Source: Anniella stebbinsi (taxonomy: Eukaryota; Chordata; Lepidosauria; Squamata; Anniellidae). Taken from it: a stretch of 64,000 nucleotides of DNA. The DNA lies in contig JARDYH010000007.1 of the NCBI GenBank assembly GCA_029215795.1, positions 102,687,263 through 102,751,262 of the forward strand, given 5' to 3'. This document shows positions 1 through 11,890 of the stretch, one piece after another. How positions within the stretch are numbered: position 1 is the first letter of the stretch; every line of letters begins with the position of its first letter. Below the pieces are notes generated by a model. It searched no databases, had not been told where the DNA came from, and was given only the letters and a program-made list of their open reading frames with translations. Both the position numbers and the translations under genes were made by a program.

Positions 1-16
1 TTGTGGGCAGCATTAC

Positions 17-118
17 CTCAATCTGCTTCTTCAGCTGCTCAGTCTCCTGCTTCATCTGCTCTATTTCGCCCATCTTGACAGACTAACTTTGGGCCTCCCA
101 CTCGGGGTCACCTGGGTC
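17..118 (-). CDS. GNB3: GNB3 first coding exon (5' UTR plus 19 codons), partial gene
   Basis: Start of the G-protein beta-3 subunit, a WD40 beta-propeller protein that pairs with a gamma subunit in cone photoreceptors and ON-bipolar cells. On the minus strand a pyrimidine-rich tract ending in CAG (from 119 upward) is followed by 45 nt of leader, then ATG at 73-71 in good context (AAGATGG). Nineteen codons follow, beginning MGEIEQMKQETEQLKKQIE, and a GTAATG donor lies just left of 17. The acidic/Gln coiled-coil N-terminus with EQLKKQI is characteristic of G-beta subunits, where it contacts G-gamma. The WD40 repeats lie to the left of the window. Beta-3 rather than beta-1, -2 or -4 is chosen from the first residues and from its position just downstream of P3H3, as on human 12p13. 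The paralogue choice is partly inferred from synteny. Confidence 0.8.
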
Positions 119-420
119 CTGAAGCAATCGAAAGAGAGAAAGTGGGTGATTGAGGTTGTGACATTCCAGCTTTTTTCAGTCTTCAGCAACTCCTATACTT
201 TTAGGGCTTAAGAATTAGCTTAACTATTTATTACAGGCAGCAGCACCAATATTGATAGAAGAGATGTGTGACAGAATGCTGGAGCAAACTATTCTGCAAA
301 GCTAGGTCTGGCTCAAAGGGAAAGCAGTGACCTTCAACAACATCACCCTGCCACGGATCAATGGGAAAGCTTACTAGGCAAAATGTGGGGCAAGGGAGGG
401 GGCTTCTGTGAATGTTAGTG

Positions 421-738
421 TAGGCTGACCATATGAAAAGGAGGTCAGGGCTCATGTAACTTTAACAGTTGTAGAGAAAAGGGAATTTCAGCCAGTGTCA
501 TTTGTATGCAATTAGTTCCTGGTGATATTCCCTCTTCATCACAACAGTTAAAGTTGCAGAGCCCTACCTTCTTTTGTATATGGTCACTCTAGTATAGTGC
601 CTGCACCTTTAACAGTTGTGATGAAGAGGGAATTTCACCAGGAACTAATTGCATACAAATGACCCTGCTGAAATTCCCTTTTCTCTACAACTGTTAAAGT
701 TACATGAGTCCTGTCCTCCTTTTCATATGGTCAGCCTA
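421..738. mobile_element. hAT-like foldback MITE, copy 1 (318 bp)
   Basis: Ends TAGGCTGACC...GGTCAGCCTA, flanked by a perfect 8-bp duplication TGTTAGTG (413-420 and 739-746), the length typical of hAT transposition. The two halves are inverted repeats of each other, sharing ACTTTAACAGTTGT, GGGAATTTCA and CTCTTCATCACAACAGTTAAA. Each half resembles one roughly 170-bp MITE unit with its own internal end (TATGGTCACTCTA at about 580-593). No coding capacity. Confidence 0.9.
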
Positions 739-1528
739 TGTTAGTGCCTCTTTTGCAGTGGCTGCTGCTGCTGCTGCCACCACTTTTCATAATCCGTGTT
801 GGATGTGCAAAGAAGCGAGGTGGTTCAGACGATACTTCATATAAGTGGACCATGTGATTCAGCCGCAGGACGCAGCACTGCTAGCCACCATCAGTGAATG
901 GCCAGGTGTGTTTCTAAGCATTCATTCGGCTACAGCAAATGGAATCCATCTAGAGGCAGCCAGCATAAACGATAACATTACCAAACTGAAGGTAGCTCAC
1001 CAGCATTCCCAGGCAGGCAGCAAATTCCCCGGTAAGCACCCATCTAATGCTAGGACACTACATTTGGTGGCGAGGGGTTGGGAGCGGGCAATGTTGCAAG
1101 TTGTGGGTGTTTAAACTGCAGTGAGCAGAAAACTACATGGGCGTGCACATGGAATGGCCAGACGTCATGTGAGTTGAGAGTATATTTTTGAGACGTAAAA
1201 GATGGTGGAGCAAGTAGCCTGAAGAAGAGAAGACTGTCCCATGGAAAAAGAGAGACTGCAGGCTCTCACATTACAGGCTGTGATGGAGATTCCCTTTCAT
1301 GTTGACTTACAAAACCACATGCACAACTTTGGTGCGTAAATTTGTTGTGGATCTGGAATGTTGTGGATCTGGAATGAAGATAATAGCTGTAATCCAGCCA
1401 TGCAAAATTTAAGTCCTGTTGAATTCAATGGGCAAGTTTAGTAGATGCTTAATACTTCATCGCTGACGTCCACCACATATTAAAACGCTTACCTTCAACT
1501 GGGCTGGGTCCAGTAGATGCAAGTTTTG

Positions 1529-1848
1529 TAGGCTGACCAGATAAAATCCAGGTCAGGGCTCATGTAACTTTAACAGTTGTAGAGAAAAGGGAATTTCAGC
1601 CAGTGTCATTTGTATGCAAGTAGTTCCTGGTGAAATTCCCTCTTCATCACAACAGTTAAAGGTGCAGGCACTATACTAGAGTGACCAAATACAAAAGAAG
1701 GCAGGGCCCCTGCAACTTTAACTGTTGTGATGAAGAGGGAATTTCACCAGGAACTAATTGCATACAAATGACACTGGCTGAAATCTCCTTTTCTCTACAA
1801 CTGTTAAAGTTACAGGAGCCCTGACCTGGATTTTATCTGGTCAGCCTA
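1529..1848. mobile_element. hAT-like foldback MITE, copy 2 (320 bp)
   Basis: Same family as 421-738. Ends TAGGCTGACC and GGTCAGCCTA, with perfect 8-bp duplication AAGTTTTG at 1521-1528 and 1849-1856. Confidence 0.9.
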
Positions 1849-2643
1849 AGTTTTGCAAATGCTGAAGTGCCAATTTGAATTCCCAAATCTCAATATGTTA
1901 GAACATTTGCATAGGAAGTCCTTAAAGGGGTTGTCAAACTTGTCATCACTTTGATCGATTATAGTCTATTAAATCCTATTCAACATTGTTCTTTTTCTTC
2001 CTCTTGTTAAATCTAAACGTGTAAATATGTGTATAAACTGTCCCAAGCACTGGGGCAATGCAGGATATCATATCTATAAAATAAAGTTGCTATTGAACGT
2101 ATTTCTATATAGCTTTGACATTTTTGTAATCTGTAATAATTACAGCTCATATAAATGAGAAGAACAGTATAAATACACTTATAATGAACTCTGACCCACC
2201 CTTCACACCAATTCCTGCACCAGTAAACCCACAGCTCTTACGCAGTCTGCTCCTCTAACCCCTTCAGTCACTGTTTCTGCCCATTCAGGCAGCATCAGTT
2301 TTCACACATCCCTTCAACTTTCTACCCCCAACCTCCACTTCTTGATCTGATTTCTGCAGATCAAGCTTCTAGACAATTGGCAACCCTATTCCCATCACTG
2401 CCATTAACTGCCTCGTAAAATTGCAGATCGGGAAGGAATACCCCCGGGGCCATCATTTTAAAATAGGGATGCCTTTGCTACATTTTAAATTAAATACAGA
2501 TATGCATAAATGGTATAGCACTATACCCTTGCAATGTTATAATGCTATTTTAAAGGGAAAAATATTATAGCTATATTAAACATACACACTCAAACTTTCT
2601 GGTCACAACCATTAAACACCTTGGAAAAGTGGGCAATGGCTCA

Positions 2644-2644
<1 letters not shown>

Positions 2645-2683
<39 letters not shown>
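2645..2683. repeat. (TA)n microsatellite
   Basis: About 19 uninterrupted TA units. Confidence 0.95.
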
Positions 2684-2686
<3 letters not shown>

Positions 2687-3536
2687 CATGATAGAGGTAT
2701 AGTACTAGAGTACTATAAAACTCTCATTTAAGTGGTATTTTGCTATTGGGCTATAGAGAAATGCAATAAATAAATAAATAAAATGTTTTAATATTTTTTA
2801 AATATTGCTGGAAACTTGTTAGTGGTACTTAAAAGATCATTTTAACACACTAATCAGAGACAGTGCAGGGTTAGACAACATGGGGGTCTGTGGCCCACCC
2901 AGTACCTTCTTTGCGGTCCATTGAGAAACCCTACTCCTCTCAACCTTTATTTAGAAAATAGTTTTGTATTATCTGCCTGACAGCCGGGATTGCTTCAAAG
3001 CAAAGTGGGAAACCTCTGCTGTCTCAATTTCCCACAAATGCTTCTGCCTGGGCAGGTTAGTAGTCCTTTGTGACAAATTTCCAGACATGCCCATGGGCTG
3101 AAAAGGTTACCTATCTCAGATATAGTAATGCATGCTGAGCTCTGATAGGTTCAGACTCAGCTGGCCAATATGTTGCTACCCCCATAAAAACCATGTCCCA
3201 TAAGAAAAGATGGGAAAGTTGCACTAAGGGCACAGGTGTGGATGGATCATAGTGGGATAGTGACAACAGAAAATGCACAATGTCCACCAATAGCATGGAA
3301 AGTCAATTGCAAGTTTGTTTGTAGCTTACAGTGGAAGAGCAATGATTGATTACCACTAGGAGGTTGTCTACCTGGAAGCAAACACACCCACAGATCCACA
3401 CCAGATTTTAGAGTCTGAACTGCAAGGAAGGAGCCTGCTAAAAGCACAGCTTTGCCCTCTGGCGGTGTTTAAGAAGTACTGCTCAAGAAAGATGTATTTT
3501 TCCCATACTGACATTACAGTAAGGAAGACTAGAGCT

Positions 3537-3936
3537 GGGGTCTGTCTTCATGGCGCCGCGTTCCTCCTAAACCCCACGGTTTCACTTACCTGGGGTGCGT
3601 TGGGTAGTCCCCACACCAAGGCGGGAGCGTGAGGTTTCCGGTGGTCATCCAGGTACTGGAGCTGCCCTCCCACCCTCTTCCTGGTTTCTGGTGACCAACT
3701 GCCATTCACCGTCTGCAGGACTGCGCCCTGGATCAGCCATAGAGCGAGGTCAGGCAGTGGAGGAGCCGGGGTGCTCTTGCTCCCATTGAAAAAGTTGGAG
3801 TAAGTCCCTGACATTTTTACCACGCAGCTTCATGGAAAAGCCCTGTGGTGGCTGTGAATCTGCAGCTGCGGCATATAACTGATGCAGCCCGGATTTGCAG
3901 CTCCTGCGGGGCTTTGAGTGTGTATAGACAGCCCCC
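3537..3936. mobile_element. Possible TIR element, GC-rich interior (about 400 bp)
   Basis: GGGGTCTGTCTTCAT at the left and GTATAGACAGCCCCC at the right form an imperfect inverted pair. The interior segment 3845-3912 recurs at 41716-41782. No target duplication was identified. Confidence 0.4.
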
Positions 3937-5249
3937 TGGTTTTCATTTTGCCTGTTGTCACAAATGAGAGCGTCAACTATGTCAAAACATCCTCAGGCAT
4001 CGATACAAATCCCTCATTGATTTGTTGCAGTGTTTCAGACATATACTACATATGAGACAGCCTTCCATTGTGAATGAAGATATCCTAATTAACATGTAGA
4101 GTGCCGCACTTCGGAAATCCTAAACCCTGTTCACCACCTCCCATCCTTCTGGCATTGCTACTAGGGTAAAATAAATGAATCAGGTAGGGAAGCCTTCTTT
4201 GGCAGCCCAGATGTTCAGAAACAGAAGGGAGTTGAGAGGAGGAGGGGAGAAATCATGCAGTATGGGGGCTTAGGGTTCAATTCAGTACATGGCCAAACTT
4301 CATTCCAGAATGTTCATATAACTGAGGCCCATCCAGTTCTTTAGGATTTTGCAAACTGTGTAAATTTGTTTTGCATGGACTTTCTATAATTTCACAAATT
4401 TAGATTTTAAGGAAATTCATGGTGGATATAGAGAATCATTTAAACTATTACCACACATCTGTATCTGAGCAACAGATATATAATATCTCCTGATCGATTT
4501 GTTGCGTAAATTGCTCTTAGAGTTCTTTTCTGGAGGTGTCCCAATTTTGTCAGAAAAGCAAAGCAGAATCAAAGCGGAGGTACAAAAAGCTTTATTTCTT
4601 TCCCATGAGAAGGATCAGACCATGGACTCATGTCCCAAGCGAAGTCTGAACAAAGTTTTAAGGAACTAAATATAGACAAAAACAAAATGGAGTGGCTCTG
4701 GTTCTTACTATATTTCTAACAAATTGGCAGGATGATACGGACGTTCAAATTACCCCCAGGTGCCACAGTTCAGATTGATCATCCATTTACACCCCCTGAG
4801 GCTGATTCATCAAATTTAAAATCTCTGGGAAATTTCTCTGGAAAGTGTTCAGCCTAAGTGTGAATTATGTCTGCACTGGATATGTGAAGGGGCAGAAACA
4901 GTGATTTTTCATTGTGGGATTGGCTCTGCTAGGCACTTGGAAGATTTGAGGTACAGCCCCATATGAATATGATACAAAGTGTGTGAAAGTTGCTTATCCT
5001 AATTCATAGCTATCTATGCAAATTCAGGAATCATTACTAAGATTTCACAGAAAGCAAAGCCACCCTGTTGATTTCTCATCCAAATAATCTCAAATAAAAT
5101 AAATTATTCAATTAATTTGCGTCCAAACTCTTTAGTCCCCCTTCAATTACAATTAATTTGAAATCATGGCGGTGGGGGACAGGACGCAAAAGAGAAAGCG
5201 GCTGATAGATTTTTCACGAGCCCTTTCTCTTTCTTTCTCTCTCTCTCTA

Positions 5250-5592
5250 GGTGCCTCTTCACGAGAGGTTTAATGCTCTTTGAAGTCTCATTAAAAAAAT
5301 TACCTCCACACCAGCGGAGCGCAAATGGGGCGTAGAGGCGCGTTATCTCTCCGATTATGCGCATTATCGAATGCGCGTTAGATCACGAGTTTTATTTTGC
5401 TCCGTCCGTTAAAGCGCATTTTGACTGTGTGAATATGCGCTTATGCGCATTAACTACTTGTAAACCGCATTTTGGACATCCGGTAATGCGCTTCGCCGCC
5501 TCTCGTGCAGAGGGATTAGGCGTAAATGCGCTTCTACGATTATGCGCATAATCGGCTAACCAGGCGCAAAAGCGAATCCTTGTAGAGGGGAC
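5250..5592. mobile_element. GCGC-rich repeat family, copy 1 (343 bp)
   Basis: Ends GGTGCCTCTTCACGAG and the inverse-related TTGTAGAGGGGACC. The body is packed with ATGCGCATTA, GATTATGCGCAT and TAATGCGC motifs. Other copies at 43537 and 57273. Short TIRs and no coding frame suggest a non-autonomous DNA transposon. Confidence 0.75.

Positions 5593-5641
<49 letters not shown>
5590..5641. repeat. (CT)n(CA)n compound microsatellite abutting the GCGC-rich element
   Basis: A CT run passes directly into a CA run at the right end of the GCGC-rich copy, the same arrangement as at 43879-43926. Confidence 0.9.
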
Positions 5642-6654
5642 CACCAAAATGGACAGAATGCTAATCTAAAAGCAAAAAGGGGCCAATCACAGGATCACTC
5701 CCCATTCATTTCCCATTTCCCAGCCAAATCTTGCTCTATTCTCTTTCAGTTAAGTACCCCTTTCACACACACAACGCTTATATAGTTGAACATCTTTTAA
5801 AGCCACCACCTGAAGAGGTGTCCTTTTGGGGGTGGGGGGAGACCAGGGCGCTTTGTGGCTGGGAGTCGCTGGACAACAACAAGGTGGGCTGCGCTGGCTG
5901 GAGCAAGGAAGCCCAGAAATGGCCCCCCAAAAGTCAAGCCTCGTGCGTGTGTGTGTGCGTGAGGCCACGGCTGAAGAATGCTGGCTGGAGCAGAGCATGT
6001 CTGGGCATGCCCCCAAAACCAACCAATTCTCTCTCTCTCTCTCTCCCTTCTTTTTTAAATTTACCCCCTTTTTTTGTTCTCTTAGTCTCACAGTTCTAAG
6101 AACACTGATTTTTTAAAAATAGGAGATGAAATTAAAAATGCACCCTACCTACACAGACAAGGAAATCCCACACCCTGAATAAAGCCCAGGCGCGAGGGAG
6201 GAGGACAGGGGCGGGGCAGCCAAGCAGTGGGGGTGCCCAGGGGCCTATGGACTGGCAGTCCCCGGGGGCAGAAGCTCCCACGGCAGCCGAGTCCAAAGCG
6301 TGGCCGTTGGAGCCCAGGCGAGAGGGAGGAGGCTGCTGGGGAAGCTTCTTACTCTCTCCCCAGTGTGACCGTCTCCATTGCCTTGTCTTCTCTTTGACCA
6401 CATAACGACAACCATCCTCATTTCTGCTCTGCTATTACTGAATAGTCGCAAGATGTTGGCGGTGCTGGGAGAGGAAAGCCAGCTGCCACCCAAAGCAGCT
6501 GTCAACATTTGCCTGATGGCAATGTGGAGGCCATATACTGGCACTTCACCCACCAACAGGCCAGATCCAAGCATTTCTGCGTGTAGATTCAGCAAACATC
6601 AGCCCACCATGCTGCCCTGCTAGGGCTGTCATCCAGTAAAAAAAAATCTTAGTT

Positions 6655-6875
6655 GATTAATCAAATTATTTTAATAGAAGAGTTAACAGATTCGATTTCC
6701 CATTTTGTTTGGTTTCTCTTGTGGTTTTTAAGCTTTTTCTATATTAGTACTGTTGTTTCATGCCGAATTTGTAATTTATTAATTATTGTTGTAAACTGCC
6801 TTAGGATGCTTTTAAGCCAAAAGGTGGAACATAAAAGATTTAAATAAACACACAAATAAAACAATAAATGCACAA
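6655..6875 (+). repeat. LINE/SINE 3' tail
   Basis: TTGTAAACTGCCTTAGGATGC followed by GTGGAACATAAAAGATTTAAATAAA is the usual 3' end of CR1/L2-type retrotransposons in reptiles. Confidence 0.5.
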
Positions 6876-7377
6876 GACTTAATAGTTCTGATGAAAAAAG
6901 CTTACTTACCTCTCCCTTTTTAAAAAATGACGTATGTGTATATTGCAACAGGCAAGATATCTTAGGAGAGATATTTCTTGGTGTGTGAGAGTGAAGGGAG
7001 AAGGCCTATTCTAAGAGCTCCATCACACCTACTCCCCACCCGTTTACATCCGTGGTTTCCCCCTCTGTTTCCTTAGCAAGTCGAGCGCTGGGCACTTTCA
7101 CATCTGTGCGTTGTTGCGCTATTTCAGTTCATGTATCTTTCTACCTGTATCGCTACTATGCCGGCGAAATCTCCCACCCTGCCCCCTACGTTCCCCTTCC
7201 CCCTGCAGTTATTTTTTTATTTCTGTGCAGATACAATAGTACAGCAGCCTGAAACTGTGAAATTACGATACCCCCCCCCCCTATGCTTTTCCTAATATCA
7301 TATTAAACAATGTAAGTGAAGACAAAGTATTACAATTCATTTTTGGATAGGTTTGTGGTCAATGTTGGCATGGTAGG

Positions 7378-7596
7378 GTGAAAAAAGAGACAGGCTCTGG
7401 TGCTATGTAAAATACTAAAATCCTCTGATTTTTTATTGTTTAGAAAAAGCTCAATGTTTCGGATTATACAATCCTTCCTCAGGAGCTGTGCGTTCTTTTT
7501 TTCTATGTGTTCTATGCGTCGAGCTTTTTCTAAACAATAAAAAAATCTGAGGATTTTAGCATTTTACATAGCACCAGAACCTGTCTCTTTTTTCAC
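7378..7596. mobile_element. Foldback element with 75-bp arms
   Basis: Arms 7378-7452 and 7521-7596 are near-perfect inverted repeats (GTGAAAAAAGAGACAGG ... CCTGTCTCTTTTTTCAC) around a 68-bp loop containing GTTTCGGATTATACAATCC. Likely a MITE; no target duplication recognised. Confidence 0.75.
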
Positions 7597-8332
7597 CACT
7601 CCTTAGTGGTGCATCGTCTCCCTCTCTCCAGCACAATGTTGGCATGGCAAGGGGAAGCCTACATTGTTCTAGTCAGGAAACCTAGATATTCCTACTCCGG
7701 AGTAAAAACCATAGAGTTGAATGGGACTGAGTCCCTGGCATGCTCGCCTTCTCCGCGGGGTGTTCGGGCACCCTCTCTCCCTCCCCCTTCACGGTTGAGC
7801 GGTTGAGCGGAGTACCACCCCGCCCTCTGCTTTTGTCAGCCAGACTTGCCCTTCGACACACACGCCCCCAACAAAAAACGGGATGGTCTGATATAGCACA
7901 AGGACAACAATACATGGGAGGGAGGAGCGGCTGTATTGCACAAGGAGGGGGAAAAAACAGAATTTCCTCACTCCAAAATGAGCTGGAAAATGGAGGGGAA
8001 GAAGTGAGATGAGCACAGGACGGGGACAACGTCATGTGAGTACCACACTGCAAAAACACATTTCAGGCATGGCGAGAGTGCAATAAATCGCTGGTGTGAT
8101 GCAGCTCCACGATGGTGCCTGCCACTTGCATTTTTTATAATAAATATTCATATTTAAAATAATATAACTTTAAAATGCATTGCCCAGTTAATTGGGAGTG
8201 CTTTTTTTTTTTTTAGTAAATTTGGAATGTCTTGATTCATTGACTAAAGGTTGAAGACACGCACAGCATTTTTTTTAACAAGGCACACGAGGTATGGGCT
8301 TGAAACTATAGCAAGAAATAATTGAATGCTTA

Positions 8333-8421
8333 AGGCTGCAATCCTATACACCTGGGAGAGACTCCCGCAGAATATATAATGGGACTTACGTCTGAGTCGA
8401 CACATACAGGATTGCACAGTA
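8333..8421. repeat. Short palindromic repeat (CCTGGGAG...ACTTACxTCTGAGT type)
   Basis: GCTGCAATCCTATACACCTGG, then GGGACTTACGTCTGAGT, then CAGGATTGCAC. The same layout recurs at 23284-23362 (TTACCTGGGAGTACGTCCCA ... GGGACTTATTTCTGAGTAGA). Confidence 0.55.
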
Positions 8422-9341
8422 AGAGGGTAAGGATCAAAAGGCTTTGTATGACCTTACATCTGGATGCATAATAATATGGACTTAGAGGGGGGGCAGTCCT
8501 CATTCCCCCTCCCCACTCCATACACATCCCTGTAACTTCAAACTACCTTGCACCTGCTCTATGATGATCTAAGGTAAGTGTCCGATTTCAGGATTTTCTC
8601 TTCTGTTTTGCATCTCACCTGATGGACCCGGGCAAGGCTGTTTGATGGTACAAGGAATCATATTCTTCGAGTGATTCAGGGAGGGGCTGATTTGGGGAGG
8701 AGAACAACACAAAGGCCTTTGCCAGCCTAGAAAAGCCAGAGCAAAGCCCATCATGGATTGTTTCCTTCCTTCCTTCCTCCCCTCCCAACTCCCCAGGCCT
8801 CCTCCTTTCTCCCATTTGTGCTTCCCCATTTCCCGAAGTAGTGTAGTGTATTGCATTTGCCCCCACAGGACAACTAGCCACTTTTTGGGGTGGGGGGTAA
8901 TTACAAAAAACAGTGTGGTGCAAAGGGTTAATCCCCCCCTCCACCAGCCCCATGGGCCTGATCCAAATCTTCTCCCATACTTTTAAATAAATAAATAAAT
9001 AAGAGATCCTGTTCACAGTTCATTTGCATCATTTGTAGTTTGGTCTCTGATCAAGCCAGTCAAACTCAGTTCAAACCTGCATTTCATTTGGGAGATCCAT
9101 AAGGGTGGGAACATGTGGCATTTAAAAACAAAACAACTTGAAAGCAGCTCTAAGGTAACCAAAAAGCATCAGGGCAGCAGTACTGGGGAGGGAGACTTTA
9201 ACTCTTCCCACCCTGCCGTTTCCCTGAGTGAAATCTTGACACCCACATGGGCAAAAGTTGCTATTGACCCCACTGTGGGGAAAAGGACAGACACCTGACT
9301 CCTTGTTCCCCATATGCCACTTCAAGTGTAATAGCAGCTTG

Positions 9342-9839
9342 TAGGGTGACCATATTTTGGAAACCAAAAAGGAGGACAACATGGTCAGTCCCCAAGGCGG
9401 CATCCCCAACAACATGTCCGCCCCCAGGGGGAGTGTCCAGCACCAAGGGGGTGTCCAGCATGCCAACCTTGAACTTTAACAAATTGATAAAAATCAACAG
9501 ATGAACAGAACTGCTTGAAACTTGGCATGGCTAAAGCCCTACTTAAGAGTTATCATGGTGCCAAGTTTCATCTGTTTATCTTTAAAAATGATTTTTTTAA
9601 AAAAACTTTTTTTAAAACCTTAAACTTTAAAAAAATTCTTTAAAATCAACGGATGAACAGAACAGGCATTTTTGTTAATTCTCATTGACTATAAAGTAGA
9701 GCTGCCTTTTGGGTGGGGGGAGGATGGGAAAAATCCAGGTTTTTCTTCAACTTTCATAATCTCCCCCCCCCCCCCCTTCCCGGATTTGTTACCAAAAATC
9801 CTGACATGTCCTGGTTTTTCCTGACATATGGTTACCTTT
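9342..9839. mobile_element. Possible related TIR element (about 500 bp)
   Basis: Begins TAGGGTGACCATATTTTGG and ends with the imperfect inverse (CATATGGTTACCTTT). Inside are AAGGAGGAC at the left and GACATGTCCTGG at the right. Direct copies of ATCAACRGATGAACAGAAC occur at about 9493 and 9647. No target duplication found. Confidence 0.4.
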
Positions 9840-10026
9840 GGGAGGGAAGTGATTTCAATCAGGAAATCAGGGAAATGGTGTGGGCGAAAGAGTTAAACAT
9901 TCTTCCCATAGCACAGTTGCCCCCATCTATTTTGGCCTCCCCGGTGAGTGATTTTAAAAAAAAAGACATTTGGAGATCCAATCACAGACCTCCAACATAA
10001 CATGCAATAGGCGATTACAACACTAT

Positions 10027-10568
10027 GGCTGAATTCGGATAACACATTAGTCAATGCTGGGTTGAGTAGCCAACTCTCAGTTGGTTATTTTGTGGGTACT
10101 CCCCATACAACATATTCCTACACAACTGTGGGTGGTTGGGGTTGGCGTTGAGTGGACTAATAGTCAAACCAGCATTTGACTGACACAGCCCCCGCCCCTC
10201 TCCCCACCCTCCCTTCTCCCTCAGTCCTCCCAGTTCTATTCCTGCAGACTCTGCAAGTTGCACCAGTTGTAGCAGAGTGGCAGCCGCCACTTTGGTCGCT
10301 CTTGTCGCCTGCCTCTATGGGCTTGTGTTTTAACCCACTCACCACACTCCATTAACACACTCACCCCTCCACACAACACTTTAAACAACTGGCTTCGAGC
10401 TAAACAACTTGTAAGCCAGTTGTTTTTCTCAGTTGCTTATTTGGGCAGAATAGCATACCGTCAGTAGTTTGTGAGCGGCGTGTTACCCTCCACACAACAC
10501 AATAAGCAACACAACTGACGATTGTTTCCCCCACCCTCAGTTGCTTAATGTGTTGTCCGAATTCAGCC
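10027..10568. mobile_element. Harbinger-type MITE, 542 bp
   Basis: Termini GGCTGAATTCGGATAACAC and the inverse GTGTTGTCCGAATTCAGCC, flanked by 3-bp TAT (10024-10026 and 10569-10571). Right-hand interior (CCTCCACACAACAC, ATAAGCAACACAACTGACGA, TTGTTTCCCCCACCC) closely matches 39767-40277. Internally deleted relative of the transposase-bearing copy at 59100. Confidence 0.9.
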
Positions 10569-11559
10569 TATGTGTTAGCTCCACCTCCTCCCTTAAGGCT
10601 TTGCCATGTGAAGTTGGTGGACTTGCCCCAAACTCTCATATATTTGTACTAGCTTTTTTGGCAACTTTTGTTCATGGAATACAATGGAGAGCTGAAGGAG
10701 TTTTTGCACAGGCTTGTTGCCACATGCTGCCAACCCAGCATATTATTCTGGATTTATCAGGTGGGAATAATTTACTACCTCATTTTCTGTATAGGCACTG
10801 GATGGCACAAATTAGAAATTTCTACCCTTAAGTATGCTTTGAAAGAGATGAAGGCATCCATTCTTTTATCATCCTCACTGCAACTATAAAAGGATTATTA
10901 AAGTATATTTACTAATCTGTATAAAATGACATTGAAGGAGAAAGAGCCTTAGCAGAAGCAAATAAACATCAGAGAAGCAACTGCTTCATGAGGATCAAAG
11001 CCCCACTTTGCTTCTGCCAGGCCCAGGGCCCATTTCTGGCTCCCTTAACTGTTTGCACTCTTCACAGTTCTTCATCTCACTATTCCAGCTGTTTCTTCCT
11101 CAGTTTATCTTCCAACCAAGCCAGACATTTTAGCGTCTGGGGTGGGGTGAGGGGCTAAGGTTTGTTTACTAGAGATGTCATAAACTGGCAAGCTCCCTCA
11201 CCTTTACAAAACCACTCAGTCTCCCTCCCTTTTGTTGTCTAGAAAATGTAACAAGACGACCACTCTGAAGAGGAGCCTTTCCCCATGATATACCTCAGGG
11301 CCTTTTTGGGTCCATAGATGCTCTAGCCACAAATGGTTCCTCATGAGCCAAGATTCTGTTGTAAAGATCAGAATCTTAAGTGGTCATCAAGCGATTATTC
11401 AAGGGGAGCAAACCATCTTCTGTCTTCCCTTCCTTACTTTGGGTTCCTCGTTTCAGTGACCAGCAGCTCATTAGCAGAGCTACTTAGCAAACTGAGTACT
11501 CCCCAAGTTTAAGATCTTCAGTAGAAAGCCCTTTTTGGAGCCTTTTTTGGGTGCTCCCA

Positions 11560-11848
11560 CCATCTGAGGCATGGCAGGTGTTTACCAGGAGAAGTGCCTT
11601 CTCGGGTGGAATGCTCTCCCCAGAGAGGTCCACCTAAAACCTACTTTGTAGTTTGCCAAAGCAAGCAAATAACTTCTTTATTTTCACAGGCCTTTCAGTT
11701 CTATTTTTTTGCCTTGCTTTTGATAAAATCTGGCTTTCAGGATCTTGTTTCCTTTTAGTCTTTTGTTTTGTGATAGTTATGCATATTTTAGTTGTTTCAT
11801 ATTGTTCTTTTACGTATAGTACCCTGGGAATTTCAGCTGAATGATATC

Positions 11849-11887
<39 letters not shown>

Positions 11888-11890
11888 GAT
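11560..11890 (+). repeat. 5'-truncated LINE 3' end with (TTA)n tail
   Basis: GTGCCTTCTCGGGTGGAATGC then CTCTCCCCAGAGAGGTCCA is the LINE C-terminal 'W-NxLP' coding remnant, followed by a T-rich 3' UTR and (TTA)n at 11850-11886. Confidence 0.65.

Noticed and set aside
845..1114. 89-codon plus-strand open frame
   Set aside because: No recognisable domain, no splice context, and it lies between two MITE copies.
5392..5637. Open frames over the GCGC-rich repeats, including an (RE)n-like peptide
   Set aside because: The frame crosses transposon sequence and a CT/CA microsatellite; similar frames appear at each repeat copy.
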